Positions 17,467 through 26,319 of a DNA stretch of 64,000 nucleotides are shown here, in pieces. Both the position numbers and the translations under genes were made by a program. Numbering within the stretch: position 1 is the first letter of the stretch; every line of letters begins with the position of its first letter. Source of the DNA: Rhizobium sp. LC145 (GTDB lineage Bacteria > Pseudomonadota > Alphaproteobacteria > Rhizobiales > Rhizobiaceae); NCBI RefSeq assembly GCF_001005825.1, contig NZ_LBHV01000012.1, forward strand, positions 62,001 to 126,000. The letters are read 5' to 3'. The notes under the pieces are model-generated. The model was not told the origin of the DNA, did no database searches, and saw only the letters and a list, made by a program, of their open reading frames with translations.

Positions 17467-18393
17467 TCATCGCGACGCTTTGTAGAGTTTCTCTGCGATC
17501 TCGAACATCTCCTCGGGAGCATAGTCTGGTGTAAAGGCCGATGGAACGCCAACAAGCTGATGGATTTTGCCGCCTTCCGGCATGCCGTCCACGACCTCTA
17601 ATTCGCCAGGTGGATCATCCGGCAGAGCCACTTCACCATTGGCCCAGATACCCGCCATTTCTTTGTAGTCATTGGGGCTGAAGGTATAAAGGCGCCGGTG
17701 CGATCCCTCCTCGAGGTACTTTTGTGATTCCGGGATATTGGCGAGCGGAATGTTGGGGACGGGCAGAAACTTCTCAATTTCTACTCCGGTTATCTTCTTC
17801 AGCGCGAGCGCATACGAATGGGCATGGACAGATCCCCGCACCAGCAAATAGCCGCAGACCTCGCGGCCGGTCGGATCCGACAGTGTTTCGTAGACCCTGA
17901 GTTTGTGAAGCCGGGCGCCACATTCCAGATGGAAGTTATGAAGCAGGTCGAGAATGACGTTGCCGGTAGTGGTAATGAAGTCGTTGTTCCACGAGGCTCC
18001 ATTGCTGTTGATCGGCATGGCACCACCACCACCGGAGAGGAAGCTGGCGGCGAGACGTATGTCTGTCATGTCCTCGAAAGGGGCGGTGGAGATGTCGCCG
18101 CCGTCGCCGGCATCCCCGTCAGGCACGTCTGGGCCGTTTGCCAGCATTGCAACGCCGTTGCTGACCAACTCGACGTGGCCCAGTTCTTCGGCGGTTATGC
18201 TCGCGACAAGGCTGTAGAAAGGCCGCAATTTTTCTTTGGATCTAAAATTGAAGCTCTGGAACATATAGTTGCCGAGCGTCGACATCTCCCCGTATTTGCC
18301 GCCAAGGAGTTCTTGAAGTGCAGCGGCCGCATTGGGGTCAGCCCTGGCGGGAGCAGGTAGATCCACCTGCAGTTTATCCACTCTCAGAAACAT
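17467..18393 (-). CDS. Manganese catalase
   Basis: Non-haem, di-manganese catalase that dismutates hydrogen peroxide, 308 residues from the ATG at 18393 behind AAGGA. Ligand positions match the family: Glu36 (GKYGEMSTLGNYM), Glu70 and His73 (ITAEELGH), Glu157 (HNFHLECGARL) and His190 (GSVHAHSYAL). The frame is open for another 20 codons upstream, but those residues do not fit the conserved MFLRVDKLQ start. It is monocistronic. Soluble, cytoplasmic; probably stress-induced. Confidence 0.95.
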   Translation of the reverse strand: MFLRVDKLQVDLPAPARADPNAAAALQELLGGKYGEMSTLGNYMFQSFNFRSKEKLRPFYSLVASITAEELGHVELVSNGVAMLANGPDVPDGDAGDGGDISTAPFEDMTDIRLAASFLSGGGGAMPINSNGASWNNDFITTTGNVILDLLHNFHLECGARLHKLRVYETLSDPTGREVCGYLLVRGSVHAHSYALALKKITGVEIEKFLPVPNIPLANIPESQKYLEEGSHRRLYTFSPNDYKEMAGIWANGEVALPDDPPGELEVVDGMPEGGKIHQLVGVPSAFTPDYAPEEMFEIAEKLYKASR

Positions 18394-18514
18394 GGGGGAA
18401 TCCTTTCGTTGAAAGAAGCCCCCCGAACAACCTGCAATTAGGATAGTTCCCATGCGGCCGGCTACCTCACTCTAATTTTGGCTGTTGCTCCCGAATTCTT
18501 AAGGGAAGCGCATT

Positions 18515-18742
18515 TTATGGTGACTGAACGCGTCGATGCTCGCAGTCCTTTGTTGCGTTCCTGACAAGGATTTCGAGCAGCACGTCGGGTGAGGACGTCT
18601 TGAGAACCTCCGCTTTCGACAGATCCTGCCGAAATTCGCATTGCGTGCATGCAATCTCGATTATCTCGTCCGGCACATGCCTCAGGGCAACCGCTCTTCT
18701 GGGCCTCTCGGCTTCACTACGCAGACTGGTTGCGTCACGCAT
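18515..18742 (-). CDS. Possible small cysteine-containing protein
   Basis: The frame holds a CxxC pair in EIIEIACTQCEFRQDLSKAE and a later Cys in NATKDCEHRR. This resembles short rhizobial proteins of the pattern EIxCDRCGRxG...CPRR that I take to be zinc-binding. The real start may be the GTG at 18676 (53 residues), since TGAGG lies just before it, rather than the ATG at 18742. Function unknown. Confidence 0.4.
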   Translation of the reverse strand: MRDATSLRSEAERPRRAVALRHVPDEIIEIACTQCEFRQDLSKAEVLKTSSPDVLLEILVRNATKDCEHRRVQSP

Positions 18743-18779
18743 CACTACCGATAGGAACCATGTATCGATAGTGATGCGT
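18737..18779 (+). promoter_or_regulatory. 11-bp inverted repeat, candidate toxin-antitoxin operator
   Basis: ACGCATCACTA at 18737-18747 is repeated as its exact complement at 18769-18779, 21 nt apart, and ends 66 nt before the Phd-like start. A second short palindrome TATCGATA lies between the arms. Phd/YefM antitoxins autoregulate through such paired half-sites. Confidence 0.55.
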
Positions 18780-18845
18780 ACATATGTGTTGTACCAGAGC
18801 TAACCGCCTGATACTCTCGCCGCAACGGCAACAGCGGAGGCGATC

Positions 18846-19139
18846 ATGCCGCAGACTAGCTACAAGATCAGCGAGGCGCGCAGGAATTTCGCGCAGGTGC
18901 TCGAACGGGCTCACCAGGGCGAAGAAATTGTCATCATGCGCGGCAACGAGGTCTATGCCCGCATCGGCCCGGCCGACCCCGGCGGCAAACGTCCTTTCGG
19001 CCTGCTGCGGCAGCGCGGCCTACCCGACGACCTGTTCGATGCGGTCGACGCCGAGCAGGCCGCCATTGACGCCGGCGACTGGAACGACGATGCCGGCGTC
19101 TGGCGGGGCGCGCCGGCAGGCCGCGAGCCCCAGGCATGA
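18846..19139 (+). CDS. Phd/YefM-type antitoxin
   Basis: 97 residues with the Phd fold: TSYKISEARRNFAQVLERAH, then GEEIVIMRGNEVYARIGPAD. A GGAGG ribosome site precedes the ATG. The C terminus, rich in Asp and Ala (LFDAVDAEQAAIDAGDWNDD), should bind the toxin. Its stop overlaps the toxin start as ATGA. It is the first gene of what appears to be a four-gene run ending in an integrase. Confidence 0.9.
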   Translation: MPQTSYKISEARRNFAQVLERAHQGEEIVIMRGNEVYARIGPADPGGKRPFGLLRQRGLPDDLFDAVDAEQAAIDAGDWNDDAGVWRGAPAGREPQA

Positions 19140-19513
19140 AGCTGCTGCTCGACAGCCACGCCGTTTACTGGTGGACGATCGGCAGCGATCGGCTTTCGGC
19201 GACCGCCCGATCACTGATCGAGGATAAGGCGAACACCATTCTGGTCAGCGCCGTGTCCTTCTACGAGCTGGATAACAAGATGCGGCTGAAGAAGCTCGAC
19301 CTGAAGCCGCAGGAATTGCGGGCCGCTGTGACGGCCAGCGGGCTGCAGACACTCGCCATCAGCGATCTGCATGCCGAACTGGCCGCCGCGTTTGATTGGG
19401 AGCACCGGGATCCGTGGGATCGGATTCTGGCAGCCCAAGCGCGGCTCGAGCATTGCACCTTCATCTCGACGGATGTGGTGTTCGATGCGGTCCTCCATGA
19501 GCGTGTCTGGTGA
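19136..19513 (+). CDS. PIN-domain toxin
   Basis: 125-residue PIN nuclease. Acidic positions: LLLDSHAVYWW, SAVSFYELDNKMRLKK, HRDPWDRILAAQA and TFISTDVVF. The RDPWDRILAAQA segment is typical of the PIN subfamily paired with Phd antitoxins. It is translationally coupled to the upstream antitoxin; the next gene starts 12 nt after it. Confidence 0.9.
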   Translation: MKLLLDSHAVYWWTIGSDRLSATARSLIEDKANTILVSAVSFYELDNKMRLKKLDLKPQELRAAVTASGLQTLAISDLHAELAAAFDWEHRDPWDRILAAQARLEHCTFISTDVVFDAVLHERVW

Positions 19514-19525
19514 AGGGCGCTGCAA

Positions 19526-19774
19526 ATGAGGATTTTAGTAGAGATAGCCGAGGCGGCGGAGCGGCTTGAGGAGTTGATCGAGTTCGCAGCTCGCGGCGAC
19601 CAAATCATCATCTGTGGCGATGAGAGGCCGATAGCAACCTTGACCTTTATCGCAAAAAAAGCAGGAACGATGGAGGAGTTCCTGAAACTCGCGGCCGAGG
19701 GCCGGGTCAGCGTACCGGCCGGCACCACCTCCGCACACGACGATCTTTACGACGAGCACGGCCCGCCGAAATGA
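19526..19774 (+). CDS. Second Phd-like protein, coupled to an integrase
   Basis: 82 residues. ILVEIAEAAERLEELIEFAA then RGDQIIICGDERPIATLTFI follows the Phd/YefM pattern (helix, then GE-x-I-I-I-C-x-x-x-R-P-I-A). The C terminus is acidic (SAHDDLYDEHG). No second toxin follows; instead the stop overlaps the integrase start as ATGA. It may be an orphan antitoxin acting as regulator of the integrase, or a remnant of a second toxin-antitoxin pair. Confidence 0.7.
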   Translation: MRILVEIAEAAERLEELIEFAARGDQIIICGDERPIATLTFIAKKAGTMEEFLKLAAEGRVSVPAGTTSAHDDLYDEHGPPK

Positions 19775-20913
19775 GTGTCGTCGATCGCCGCGCCCAGGAA
19801 CTCGACACCTTCGCCGCGGTCCTGCCGATCGAGCGGCGGGACGAACTAGCCGAGCTCCTCACCGACCAGGACATCGAGACGCTGCGCCATCTTGTCAATG
19901 AGGGCATGGGCGCCAATACACTGCGGGCGCTGACCTCCGACCTCGCCTATCTGCAGGCCTGGTGCCGGTTGGCGACCGGCAGCCCCCTCCCCTGGCCGGC
20001 GCCGGTATCGCTGCTCCTAAAGTTCGTGGCTCATCATCTGTGGGATCCGGTCAAGCGGCAAGACGACCCGACGCATGGCATGCCGCCCGAGGTCGAGAGC
20101 AGCCTGCGATCGCAAGGCCTGTTGAAGGCCGCCGGGCCGCATGCGCCCTCCACAGTGCGGCGCCGCCTCACCTCCTGGTCGATCCTCACCCGCTGGCGCG
20201 GCTTGGGCGGATTCTTTTCCGAGCCGTCCCTGAAAAGCGCGCTTCGGCTGGCGGTGCGGGCCACCGGCCGGCCGCGGCAGCGCAAGAGCAAGGCGGCGGT
20301 CACCGGCGATGTGCTGGCGAGGCTGCTGGCCAGCTGCGCTGGTTCCGGTCTGGCCGAGGTCCGCGATCGCGCCATCCTGCTGACCGCCTTCGCCTCCGGC
20401 GGCCGCCGCCGCTCGGAACTCGCCAATCTGCGGGTCGAGGATCTCGTCGACGAGGAACCGGTGCGAGCCGATCCGCAGGACGCGGCTTCCTCTGCCCTGC
20501 CCTGCCTTGTGATCCGGCTCGGCCGTACCAAGACGACCGTGGCCGACGACGACGCGCAGTCGCTGATCATCGGCCGCCCGGTCACGGCGCTGAAACAATG
20601 GCTGGCGGCGGCGAAGATCACCAGCGGGCCCGTGTTCCGGCCGATCGACCAATGGGGCAATGTCGATCACCGCCCCCTCACCCCGCAATCGATCAACCTG
20701 ATCCTGAAATCCCGTTGCGCGAAAGCCGGGCTCGATCCGGCGAAGTTTTCCGCGCATGGTCTGCGCTCCGGCTATCTAACCGAAGCCGCCAATCGCGGCA
20801 TCCCGCTGCAGGAAGCTATGCAGCAGTCGCAGCACAAATCGGTCACCCAGGCTGCGTCATATTACAACGAGGAAGACCGAAAGCGAGGCAAAGCGGCGTG
20901 GCTGATCGTGTGA
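19771..20913 (+). CDS. Tyrosine recombinase / integrase
   Basis: Site-specific recombinase of 380 residues. The N-terminal SAM-like core-binding domain spans roughly 35-165. The C-terminal catalytic domain shows Arg in GGRRRSELANLR (about 212-214), Lys254 in LGRTKTT, the HxxR of SAHGLRSGYL (329-332), His355 in QQSQHKSV and the nucleophile Tyr364 or 365 in AASYYNEED. All active-site residues are present. It is the last gene of the Phd/PIN/Phd-like run and its start overlaps the preceding gene. Target site not identified. Confidence 0.9.
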   Translation: MSVVDRRAQELDTFAAVLPIERRDELAELLTDQDIETLRHLVNEGMGANTLRALTSDLAYLQAWCRLATGSPLPWPAPVSLLLKFVAHHLWDPVKRQDDPTHGMPPEVESSLRSQGLLKAAGPHAPSTVRRRLTSWSILTRWRGLGGFFSEPSLKSALRLAVRATGRPRQRKSKAAVTGDVLARLLASCAGSGLAEVRDRAILLTAFASGGRRRSELANLRVEDLVDEEPVRADPQDAASSALPCLVIRLGRTKTTVADDDAQSLIIGRPVTALKQWLAAAKITSGPVFRPIDQWGNVDHRPLTPQSINLILKSRCAKAGLDPAKFSAHGLRSGYLTEAANRGIPLQEAMQQSQHKSVTQAASYYNEEDRKRGKAAWLIV

Positions 20914-21426
20914 AGTCAACCAGCCCGCGTTTGTCCCTTTCGCCCTTGCGTCATCTGGCGGGCCTTCTGCGTTCTCCTGGATGAGCTGTTCCTGCTTCCC
21001 GGATCTTCCAGTTGCCACCGAGGAGCCGTGAGGTTTCAGGCGACATGCAACGTCCCGCATGCATGACCGATACTGGCCCGGGATATGTCCGCGGCTGGCT
21101 CGCGGCATCTACCAGAGATCGAACATTGGCTGCGTCTGCACCATAGGGACGGACGACGCCAACAAAACCTCGAGAGCGGCCTTCATCAGGCGGAGACGTA
21201 CGCTTATTTCTTATCGCAGTATGCGCTGGTCCGCGCCGAAAGCCGAAATTTACGCAAAATCATTCTACCGACCTGTGAGGTATTCGCATTTTGCGATGTG
21301 AATGTTCTACCGGCTTGCGCCATATAGGGAGTGTTTAACCCGTAGCGGCGGTCCGGCTTCTACAGCCAAAATGGAACCACTACCACCAATCCATGTTTTC
21401 CCAAGTCGAGAACTGGGAGGACTCTG
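20914..21426. other. Region downstream of the integrase without recognised genes
   Basis: No convincing coding frame. An attachment site could lie here, but no direct repeat could be confirmed by eye. The end of the region carries the promoter and GGGAGGA ribosome site for the small gene at 21427. Confidence 0.4.
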
Positions 21427-21603
21427 ATGCGAACGAGAGCACGACACCACCACCACGAGAGCAATGAATCGTTCCTGCCGATTGTCGGCTTGATGATCGT
21501 CTTCATATGTGGAGGCCTGGCACTGATCATGTACGAATCCGACAGCCAGAAGATGGCGAGCGTTTACGTCCAACAGCGCGACGTTGAGCGCGCAGTTCCT
21601 TAA
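21427..21603 (+). CDS. Single-span small membrane protein, 58 residues
   Basis: The ATG is preceded by GGGAGGA. The product has a basic, natural four-histidine N terminus (MRTRARHHHHESNES), one transmembrane helix (FLPIVGLMIVFICGGLALIM) and a polar tail (YESDSQKMASVYVQQRDVER). A positive inside, single-span topology is expected. No known family; it is too short for length-limited gene callers. The His cluster might bind metal. Confidence 0.6.
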   Translation: MRTRARHHHHESNESFLPIVGLMIVFICGGLALIMYESDSQKMASVYVQQRDVERAVP

Positions 21604-21640
21604 GGTTCGCGCGTGCCGCGCAGTTGTGTGGAAGGTGCCG

Positions 21641-21826
21641 ATGAACAATCAGGCTTTATGGCTCAAAGTCACACGATCGGACGGTGTAAATATCGTGGTC
21701 AATTTCGAGCAAGTCATCGCCATCTTTCGGCAGGACGACGGCCCATTTACCACATTGATCACCGCGGCTGGCAACATCCTCATCCGCGAGGATATCGCCT
21801 ATATCCAACAGCATCTTCCGATATAG
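21641..21826 (+). CDS. Small hypothetical protein, 61 residues
   Basis: Begins at ATG 21641 behind GGAAGG. The sequence (LWLKVTRSDGVNIVVNFEQV, then IRSDDG-like FRQDDGPFTTLI) alternates hydrophobic and polar residues as in a small beta barrel, and resembles short rhizobial proteins with an NFEQVIAI motif. No function assigned. It may be cotranscribed with the neighbouring small genes. Confidence 0.55.
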   Translation: MNNQALWLKVTRSDGVNIVVNFEQVIAIFRQDDGPFTTLITAAGNILIREDIAYIQQHLPI

Positions 21827-21908
21827 AACGGCGATGGCTTCCCGCGCAGCTTGCAGGTGAACGCCCTCTGTGGTTACCTGCGAGAGGTTATGGAGCGAGG
21901 AAAACAAG

Positions 21909-22325
21909 ATGGCCATCTTTTTAAGGCAGCTTCTCGTATTCGGTCTAACTGCTGTCCTCCTACTCCCGCACCATGCCGCATTGGCGGCTGACCCCTGCAA
22001 AGGCGTCGACACCAACCTCAGTGCGCAGCGCAAAGCAGACTACTCCAAGCTTGTTGCCAAGAGCCTCAGACAGAACGTTAAGCCATCGAAGATCAGCGTC
22101 ATGAAATTTATGCAGGCCGGAACCTGGACGGTTGTGTACGCCGATGTCCCGGTGGCAGACCCAGGCTACTTTTTCTTTGACTCTTCGTCGGGTCTCCCCG
22201 TCTTTAAGGACGTCTGGGGTGGCGTTGCTGACAAGAGTGAAGAACCAGAGATTACGAAGTGGGCAACAGCCCTAGGCGCAAACAAGATGATCGCCTCGTG
22301 CTTCGCTGATATGGTTATAGGCTGA
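21909..22325 (+). CDS. Periplasmic hypothetical protein, 138 residues
   Basis: Signal peptide MAIFLRQLLVFGLTAVLLLP followed by a probable cut after ALA. The mature part has two cysteines (ADPCKGVD and MIASCFADM) that could form a disulfide. The central WTVVYADVPVADPGYFFFDS looks like a small globular beta-rich domain. The ATG at 21909 is chosen over the upstream GTG because it sits on the signal peptide and follows AGGAAA. The family is not recognised. Confidence 0.7.
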   Translation: MAIFLRQLLVFGLTAVLLLPHHAALAADPCKGVDTNLSAQRKADYSKLVAKSLRQNVKPSKISVMKFMQAGTWTVVYADVPVADPGYFFFDSSSGLPVFKDVWGGVADKSEEPEITKWATALGANKMIASCFADMVIG

Positions 22326-22600
22326 ACGCTGATCCACGAACTCAACCTTGTCTAACAGGACGGATTGCTTCGTACCCGGTCCTTCGCGATCGGCTCGCGC
22401 GCGCATTCGCGCTAAGCGTTGCTGTTCTAGCATCAATCGTTCCAGTGACTATGGCGTTCTACCTTCGGCTCCTGCGATCGCGAGTGATCCGAGGGGTGAG
22501 CCGATGCTCAGACTGATACCGATTGCTTCTCCAGTATTGCTATCGATACTCGCGAGCTCGTGAACGGTCCGCTGTCCGCTCGCTCCCGATCCATGGCCCT

Positions 22601-23365
22601 TCAAAGTCCACCGCCAGCTCGCAACACCGCTGCGGTCACGTAGGAGGCGTGCGGGGACAGGAGCCACAGAACGCATCGCGCTATCTCCTCTGGCTCAGCA
22701 GAGCGACCAAGCGGTATCTTTGAAGCAACACGGTGGGGACGATCGGGGTCTCCGCCGGTGGCGTGAATATCGGTGAATGTCGTTCCGGGAGCCACTGCAT
22801 TGATCCTTATGCCAGTTGCGGCGATCTCCTTCGCTAGGCCAACGGTGAACGCTTCGACGGCAGCTTTGCTGGCCGCATAATGGACGTATTCCGAAGGAGC
22901 CCCAATAGTACTGGCGACCGACGAGATATTAACGATTCTGCCTTTGGAGCCTGCTGCTTGCCAACGCCTGACTGCCACCTGAGACAGAAGCATTGTCCCG
23001 ACGACATTCACATCCAGTGTCTGCCGAAGTATCTCGAAGGGTAGGTCTACAAAGTGGCCGATTTTTCCCGTGATGCCGGCATTGTTCACGACAGCAGTCG
23101 GTCGGCCAAGCTGTATTTCCGCCTCGCGAAAAAAGGCTTCCCCGAAATCTGGATTCGCGACATCGCCTTGGAACGCAAGTACCCGATTGTCTTTGACCAA
23201 GAGCGATGAGACGAGCTCTTCCGCTGCCTTTCGATCATGCAGGAAACTGAAGCATACGTCATAACCCAATGACACCGCTTCGCGTACGATCGCTGCGCCG
23301 ATCCCGCGCGACCCTCCTGTGACCAGCAGGACTTCACGAGCAGCCTTCTCTCCATCCACCGTCAT
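22601..23365 (-). CDS. SDR-family oxidoreductase
   Basis: NAD(P)-dependent short-chain dehydrogenase/reductase, about 254 residues from the ATG at 23365 (GGAGGAGAA ribosome site). Cofactor motif TGGSRGIG near the start, NNAG in TAVVNNAGITGKIG, and the Ser-Tyr-Lys catalytic set in IVNISSVASTIGAPSEYVHY followed by AASK. The substrate is unknown; the family ranges from FabG-like reductases to sugar dehydrogenases. The C terminus (YVTAAVLRAGGGL) differs slightly from the usual TGxxxxVDGG. It stands alone. Confidence 0.9.
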   Translation of the reverse strand: MTVDGEKAAREVLLVTGGSRGIGAAIVREAVSLGYDVCFSFLHDRKAAEELVSSLLVKDNRVLAFQGDVANPDFGEAFFREAEIQLGRPTAVVNNAGITGKIGHFVDLPFEILRQTLDVNVVGTMLLSQVAVRRWQAAGSKGRIVNISSVASTIGAPSEYVHYAASKAAVEAFTVGLAKEIAATGIRINAVAPGTTFTDIHATGGDPDRPHRVASKIPLGRSAEPEEIARCVLWLLSPHASYVTAAVLRAGGGL

Positions 23366-23853
23366 GCAAATTCTCCTCCACCATCGGCGTTGCTGTTGGC
23401 AAACTCTGTCTTCCACATCCTGACTGCCCGAGCGCGGCCCCTATTCGCCCGTCAGGCGCCAAACAGCGCTCAGGCTGATTTTTCGCGAGGAACTGACCTG
23501 GAGTTTCCTTCAAGTTCTGACCTGCCTTTTAGGTATGTTTCGTATCTATGGGTGCGGTCAACTCCTGCTTTCTCCTGCATCGTTTGGGTTCGGGCGGCGC
23601 CGAGGATAAGTCACCAACATTCACCGCGAGGCGACCTTTTCAGCGCGTTTGGGGGAAGAGGTGCTGAATTTTAAGGACCGCCGTTTCCGCTGGTTCAGTT
23701 CCGCCTTGATCATTTTTAGCGAACCGCAAAGCGGCAGAATCCAAGGTCAGGTCGCGATGTGGCTCCGCTTGAGTGTGCGCCAGTCGTTGACATTAGCCAG
23801 AATGGGAAGCGAACCGTCCGTACTGTGGTTGGAGAGTTTCCCCGGGTAGCGTC
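23366..23853. other. Intergenic region between two minus-strand genes
   Basis: No convincing gene. Short frames on the plus strand lack ribosome sites and protein-like composition. Confidence 0.45.
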
Positions 23854-25014
23854 CTAGACGCTGGTGGCCATCTTTCTGTACAGGCGAACGCGATCTCGTC
23901 CGGCTCGCTTTGCTTCATACAAGGCTTCGTCTGCTCGAGCGATCAGATCCGACAGAGCTTCTCCCCGACGAGCCTCCGCTATTCCTATACTCACCGTCAC
24001 CCGCCAATCCCTCGGCAAATCGTTGAACGAGGTCAGCCTAACTTTGGTGCGCAGGCGTTCAGCAATGGTTCGCGCACCCATGGCATCGCAATCTGGAAGA
24101 AGTAGCAGGAATTCTTCGCCTCCCAGTCGGCCACAGACGTCAGCGTGCCTTGCTGCCGCAAGCAACAATCTGCTGAAGGTCGTGAGAACAGTGTCGCCGA
24201 CAGGATGTCCGAATGAATCGTTGACCTTCTTGAAATGATCAATGTCGATCACGATCAGGCTAACTGGCCATGTTCGCGAAACATGCAAGTGCTCTATTGC
24301 GATCTCGTCGAAGCCCCGCCGGTTCAGCAAACCGGTGAGTGGATCCAGGGACCGCTCGCGGCGCAGATCCTCGATCGTATCGCTTGCAGCCACCAGGAGA
24401 AGAGCCAGGGCGAGAGCCGCCCCCAAAACCGCGAGCGAGAATTGCAGCGCCAGCCAAAAGGACGAGGACGCAAACTCATTCGCGGCCGGTGCAGCCACAC
24501 CAACTGTCAAAATGGTCCTTGGGAAGAAATGAAGCGAGAAGGATAGTAAGATCCAGAACAGGATACGTTCAGCCGTTTGACCAAGGCGAAGGCTGCGCAA
24601 ACGCCAGGAAGTTGCGAGGCAAATCAGCCCAAAACCGAAGTTCAGCAGGTAGATGCGGGTAATGAGCTGGCGATCGACATAGAAGAAGTAGGCGATTCCG
24701 CCCACGATGAGGAGGATGCTGGCGGCATACTCTGACCAGCGCAACTGCTTCCCGGATCGTCTTAGCAAACCGTCGCACAGGACCAACACGCTTGATGTGT
24801 AAAGCAATGCTGACACTATGGCGTTTGGGCCTGCTCCCTCGGGAATCGCCAGCATCTGCGATAGACTTCCGAAACAAAACAGAACGGCGGCTAAGGCAAA
24901 AAACAGAAGGTGGCGGCGCCGGCGATCCCCGGCCCAGACCCAGAGGAATGTAGCCGCGAAAAGAAGGAGGATGACAGGCCCGATCAGGACGAGGGGATTT
25001 GATGGAGCACGCAT
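23854..25014 (-). CDS. Membrane diguanylate cyclase (GGDEF)
   Basis: Makes cyclic di-GMP from two GTP. 386 residues: an N-terminal membrane sensor of about six to seven helices (residues 8-208, beginning LVLIGPVILLLFAATFLWVW), then a GGDEF domain from about 220. The active site is GGEEF at 298-302 and is intact. The RxxD inhibitory site (RHAD, 289-292) lies at the expected distance, so product inhibition is likely. No EAL domain. The signal sensed is unknown. It may influence attachment or exopolysaccharide, in keeping with the glycan locus later in the window. Confidence 0.93.
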   Translation of the reverse strand: MRAPSNPLVLIGPVILLLFAATFLWVWAGDRRRRHLLFFALAAVLFCFGSLSQMLAIPEGAGPNAIVSALLYTSSVLVLCDGLLRRSGKQLRWSEYAASILLIVGGIAYFFYVDRQLITRIYLLNFGFGLICLATSWRLRSLRLGQTAERILFWILLSFSLHFFPRTILTVGVAAPAANEFASSSFWLALQFSLAVLGAALALALLLVAASDTIEDLRRERSLDPLTGLLNRRGFDEIAIEHLHVSRTWPVSLIVIDIDHFKKVNDSFGHPVGDTVLTTFSRLLLAAARHADVCGRLGGEEFLLLLPDCDAMGARTIAERLRTKVRLTSFNDLPRDWRVTVSIGIAEARRGEALSDLIARADEALYEAKRAGRDRVRLYRKMATSV

Positions 25015-25591
25015 CCGACCAGCTTTGGATCAGTGGAAATTTTCCTGTTTCGATATCTGTCGCGTTCCAATGACACAAGCAGGTCAACCATATTGACATC
25101 GAGAGCCCGCGATTTTCGAGGTCCGATCTTGTGAATATCTCGGACAACTCGAAACTTTACGCCCTTCCGTGCTCGACGGAACCTACTTGAGCTTTTGAGG
25201 AGTCCGGCGCTGGTTCGATGGTTTTGAGGATCATTTTTGGCCGGCCAATCAGCGTGCCGCTCTCCTTGTCAGATAGGCCGTAACGATGCACCGACTGGCG
25301 TAGCCTCTTACGGTGGTGGACAGCTGGCCTCCACCGCAGCTTAACGAGACTGAACCGTAGAAATCTCCGCATGCCTTCGGTGCGCCTGCCCAGTCCCGGC
25401 TCAGTTGCAAGCGCCGCGCGCCACGGACTGCCGCGCTTACGATATCGATTGTATTGAGGCCGGTGATGGTTCCTGCGATGCCCTACCGCACCCGAAGCAA
25501 GGTTCTGCCTCAGGCGATGAGATATCCCCCGTCGATCGGAAGGAACCCTTTGAGATTATGGTCGTCGCTTGATTCAGGCCAGCGGGCTCAT
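25015..25591. other. Intergenic region without recognised genes
   Basis: About 580 nt with no reading frame that looks coding. Composition is similar to neighbouring DNA. It may be decayed sequence between the cyclase and the toxin-antitoxin module. Confidence 0.4.
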
Positions 25592-25613
25592 ATATGACTA
25601 CTGATAGTCATAT
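25592..25613 (+). promoter_or_regulatory. Operator palindrome of the Phd/PIN module
   Basis: Perfect 9-bp inverted repeat ATATGACTA-N4-TAGTCATAT directly in front of the antitoxin ribosome site, the usual place for autoregulation by a Phd/YefM antitoxin. Confidence 0.65.
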
Positions 25614-25624
25614 GGAGAGGCGAC

Positions 25625-25876
25625 ATGAAGGAAATCCAGCTCAAGGACGCCAAGGCGAAGCTTTCTGCAGTGGTTGATCAGGCCGTGGCCGGAGAGCCCA
25701 CCGTTATCACTCGTCATGGCCGCAAGGAAGCTGTGCTGGTTTCCTTCGACGAATGGCAACGGGTCTCCAGGGTGCCGGATTTCGCCGACCTGCTTCTGGC
25801 CTTTCCCGGTGAGCCGGCAGACATTCCCGAACGGTCGCGCAAGCCTGCCCGTGCGTTGCGCGAAAATGGTTTCTGA
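25625..25876 (+). CDS. Phd/YefM-type antitoxin
   Basis: 83 residues: MKEIQLKDAKAKLSAVVDQA then GEPTVITRHGRKEAVLVSFD, the classical YefM/Phd DNA-binding half with its GxPxxITRxGRxxAVLVS motif. The C terminus (PGEPADIPERSRKPARAL) binds the toxin. It is preceded by a perfect palindrome and a GGAGAGG ribosome site. The toxin gene follows after 2 nt. Confidence 0.92.
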   Translation: MKEIQLKDAKAKLSAVVDQAVAGEPTVITRHGRKEAVLVSFDEWQRVSRVPDFADLLLAFPGEPADIPERSRKPARALRENGF

Positions 25877-25878
25877 TC

Positions 25879-26319
25879 TTGTATCTTCTGGACACAAATA
25901 TCGTGTCGGCCGACGCGCCGACCAAGCGCCAGGTTGGCATCGAGGCCTTCGCGGCGTGGATACGGGCGCATAGCGACCGCCTCCACCTTTCGGCCGTTAC
26001 CATAGCCGAGATTGAGGCCGGCATTGCCCGCGCGGAAAGGACCGGGGCGACGACGAAGGCGCAGAACTTGCGCCGCTGGCTCGCCACGGTCGAACACTTC
26101 TATGAGGGGCGGATCCTGTCGTTCGGCATCGAGGAGGCGAGGCACGCTGGTCTGATCCTCGACCAGGCGCGAGCTCACAACCCCGGCTTTGAGGACATTG
26201 CCATTGCCGCCACCGCCGCGGCGCACCGCCTCACTGTTCTGACGGCCAATGAGCGTCATTTCGAGCCGCTCGGTGTGCCGCTCGCCAATCCCCTGAAACA
26301 ACTGCCGATCATACAATAA
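25879..26319 (+). CDS. PIN-domain toxin (VapC type), TTG start
   Basis: 146 residues opening MYLLDTNIVSADAPTKRQVG, the canonical VapC start, which requires a TTG codon at 25879. PIN acidic residues: LLDTN, TIAEIEAG, NPGFEDIAIAATA and the late TANERHF. The Phd-VapC pairing is common in alphaproteobacterial plasmids and acts as a maintenance or stress module. The RNA target is unknown. Confidence 0.9.
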   Translation: MYLLDTNIVSADAPTKRQVGIEAFAAWIRAHSDRLHLSAVTIAEIEAGIARAERTGATTKAQNLRRWLATVEHFYEGRILSFGIEEARHAGLILDQARAHNPGFEDIAIAATAAAHRLTVLTANERHFEPLGVPLANPLKQLPIIQ

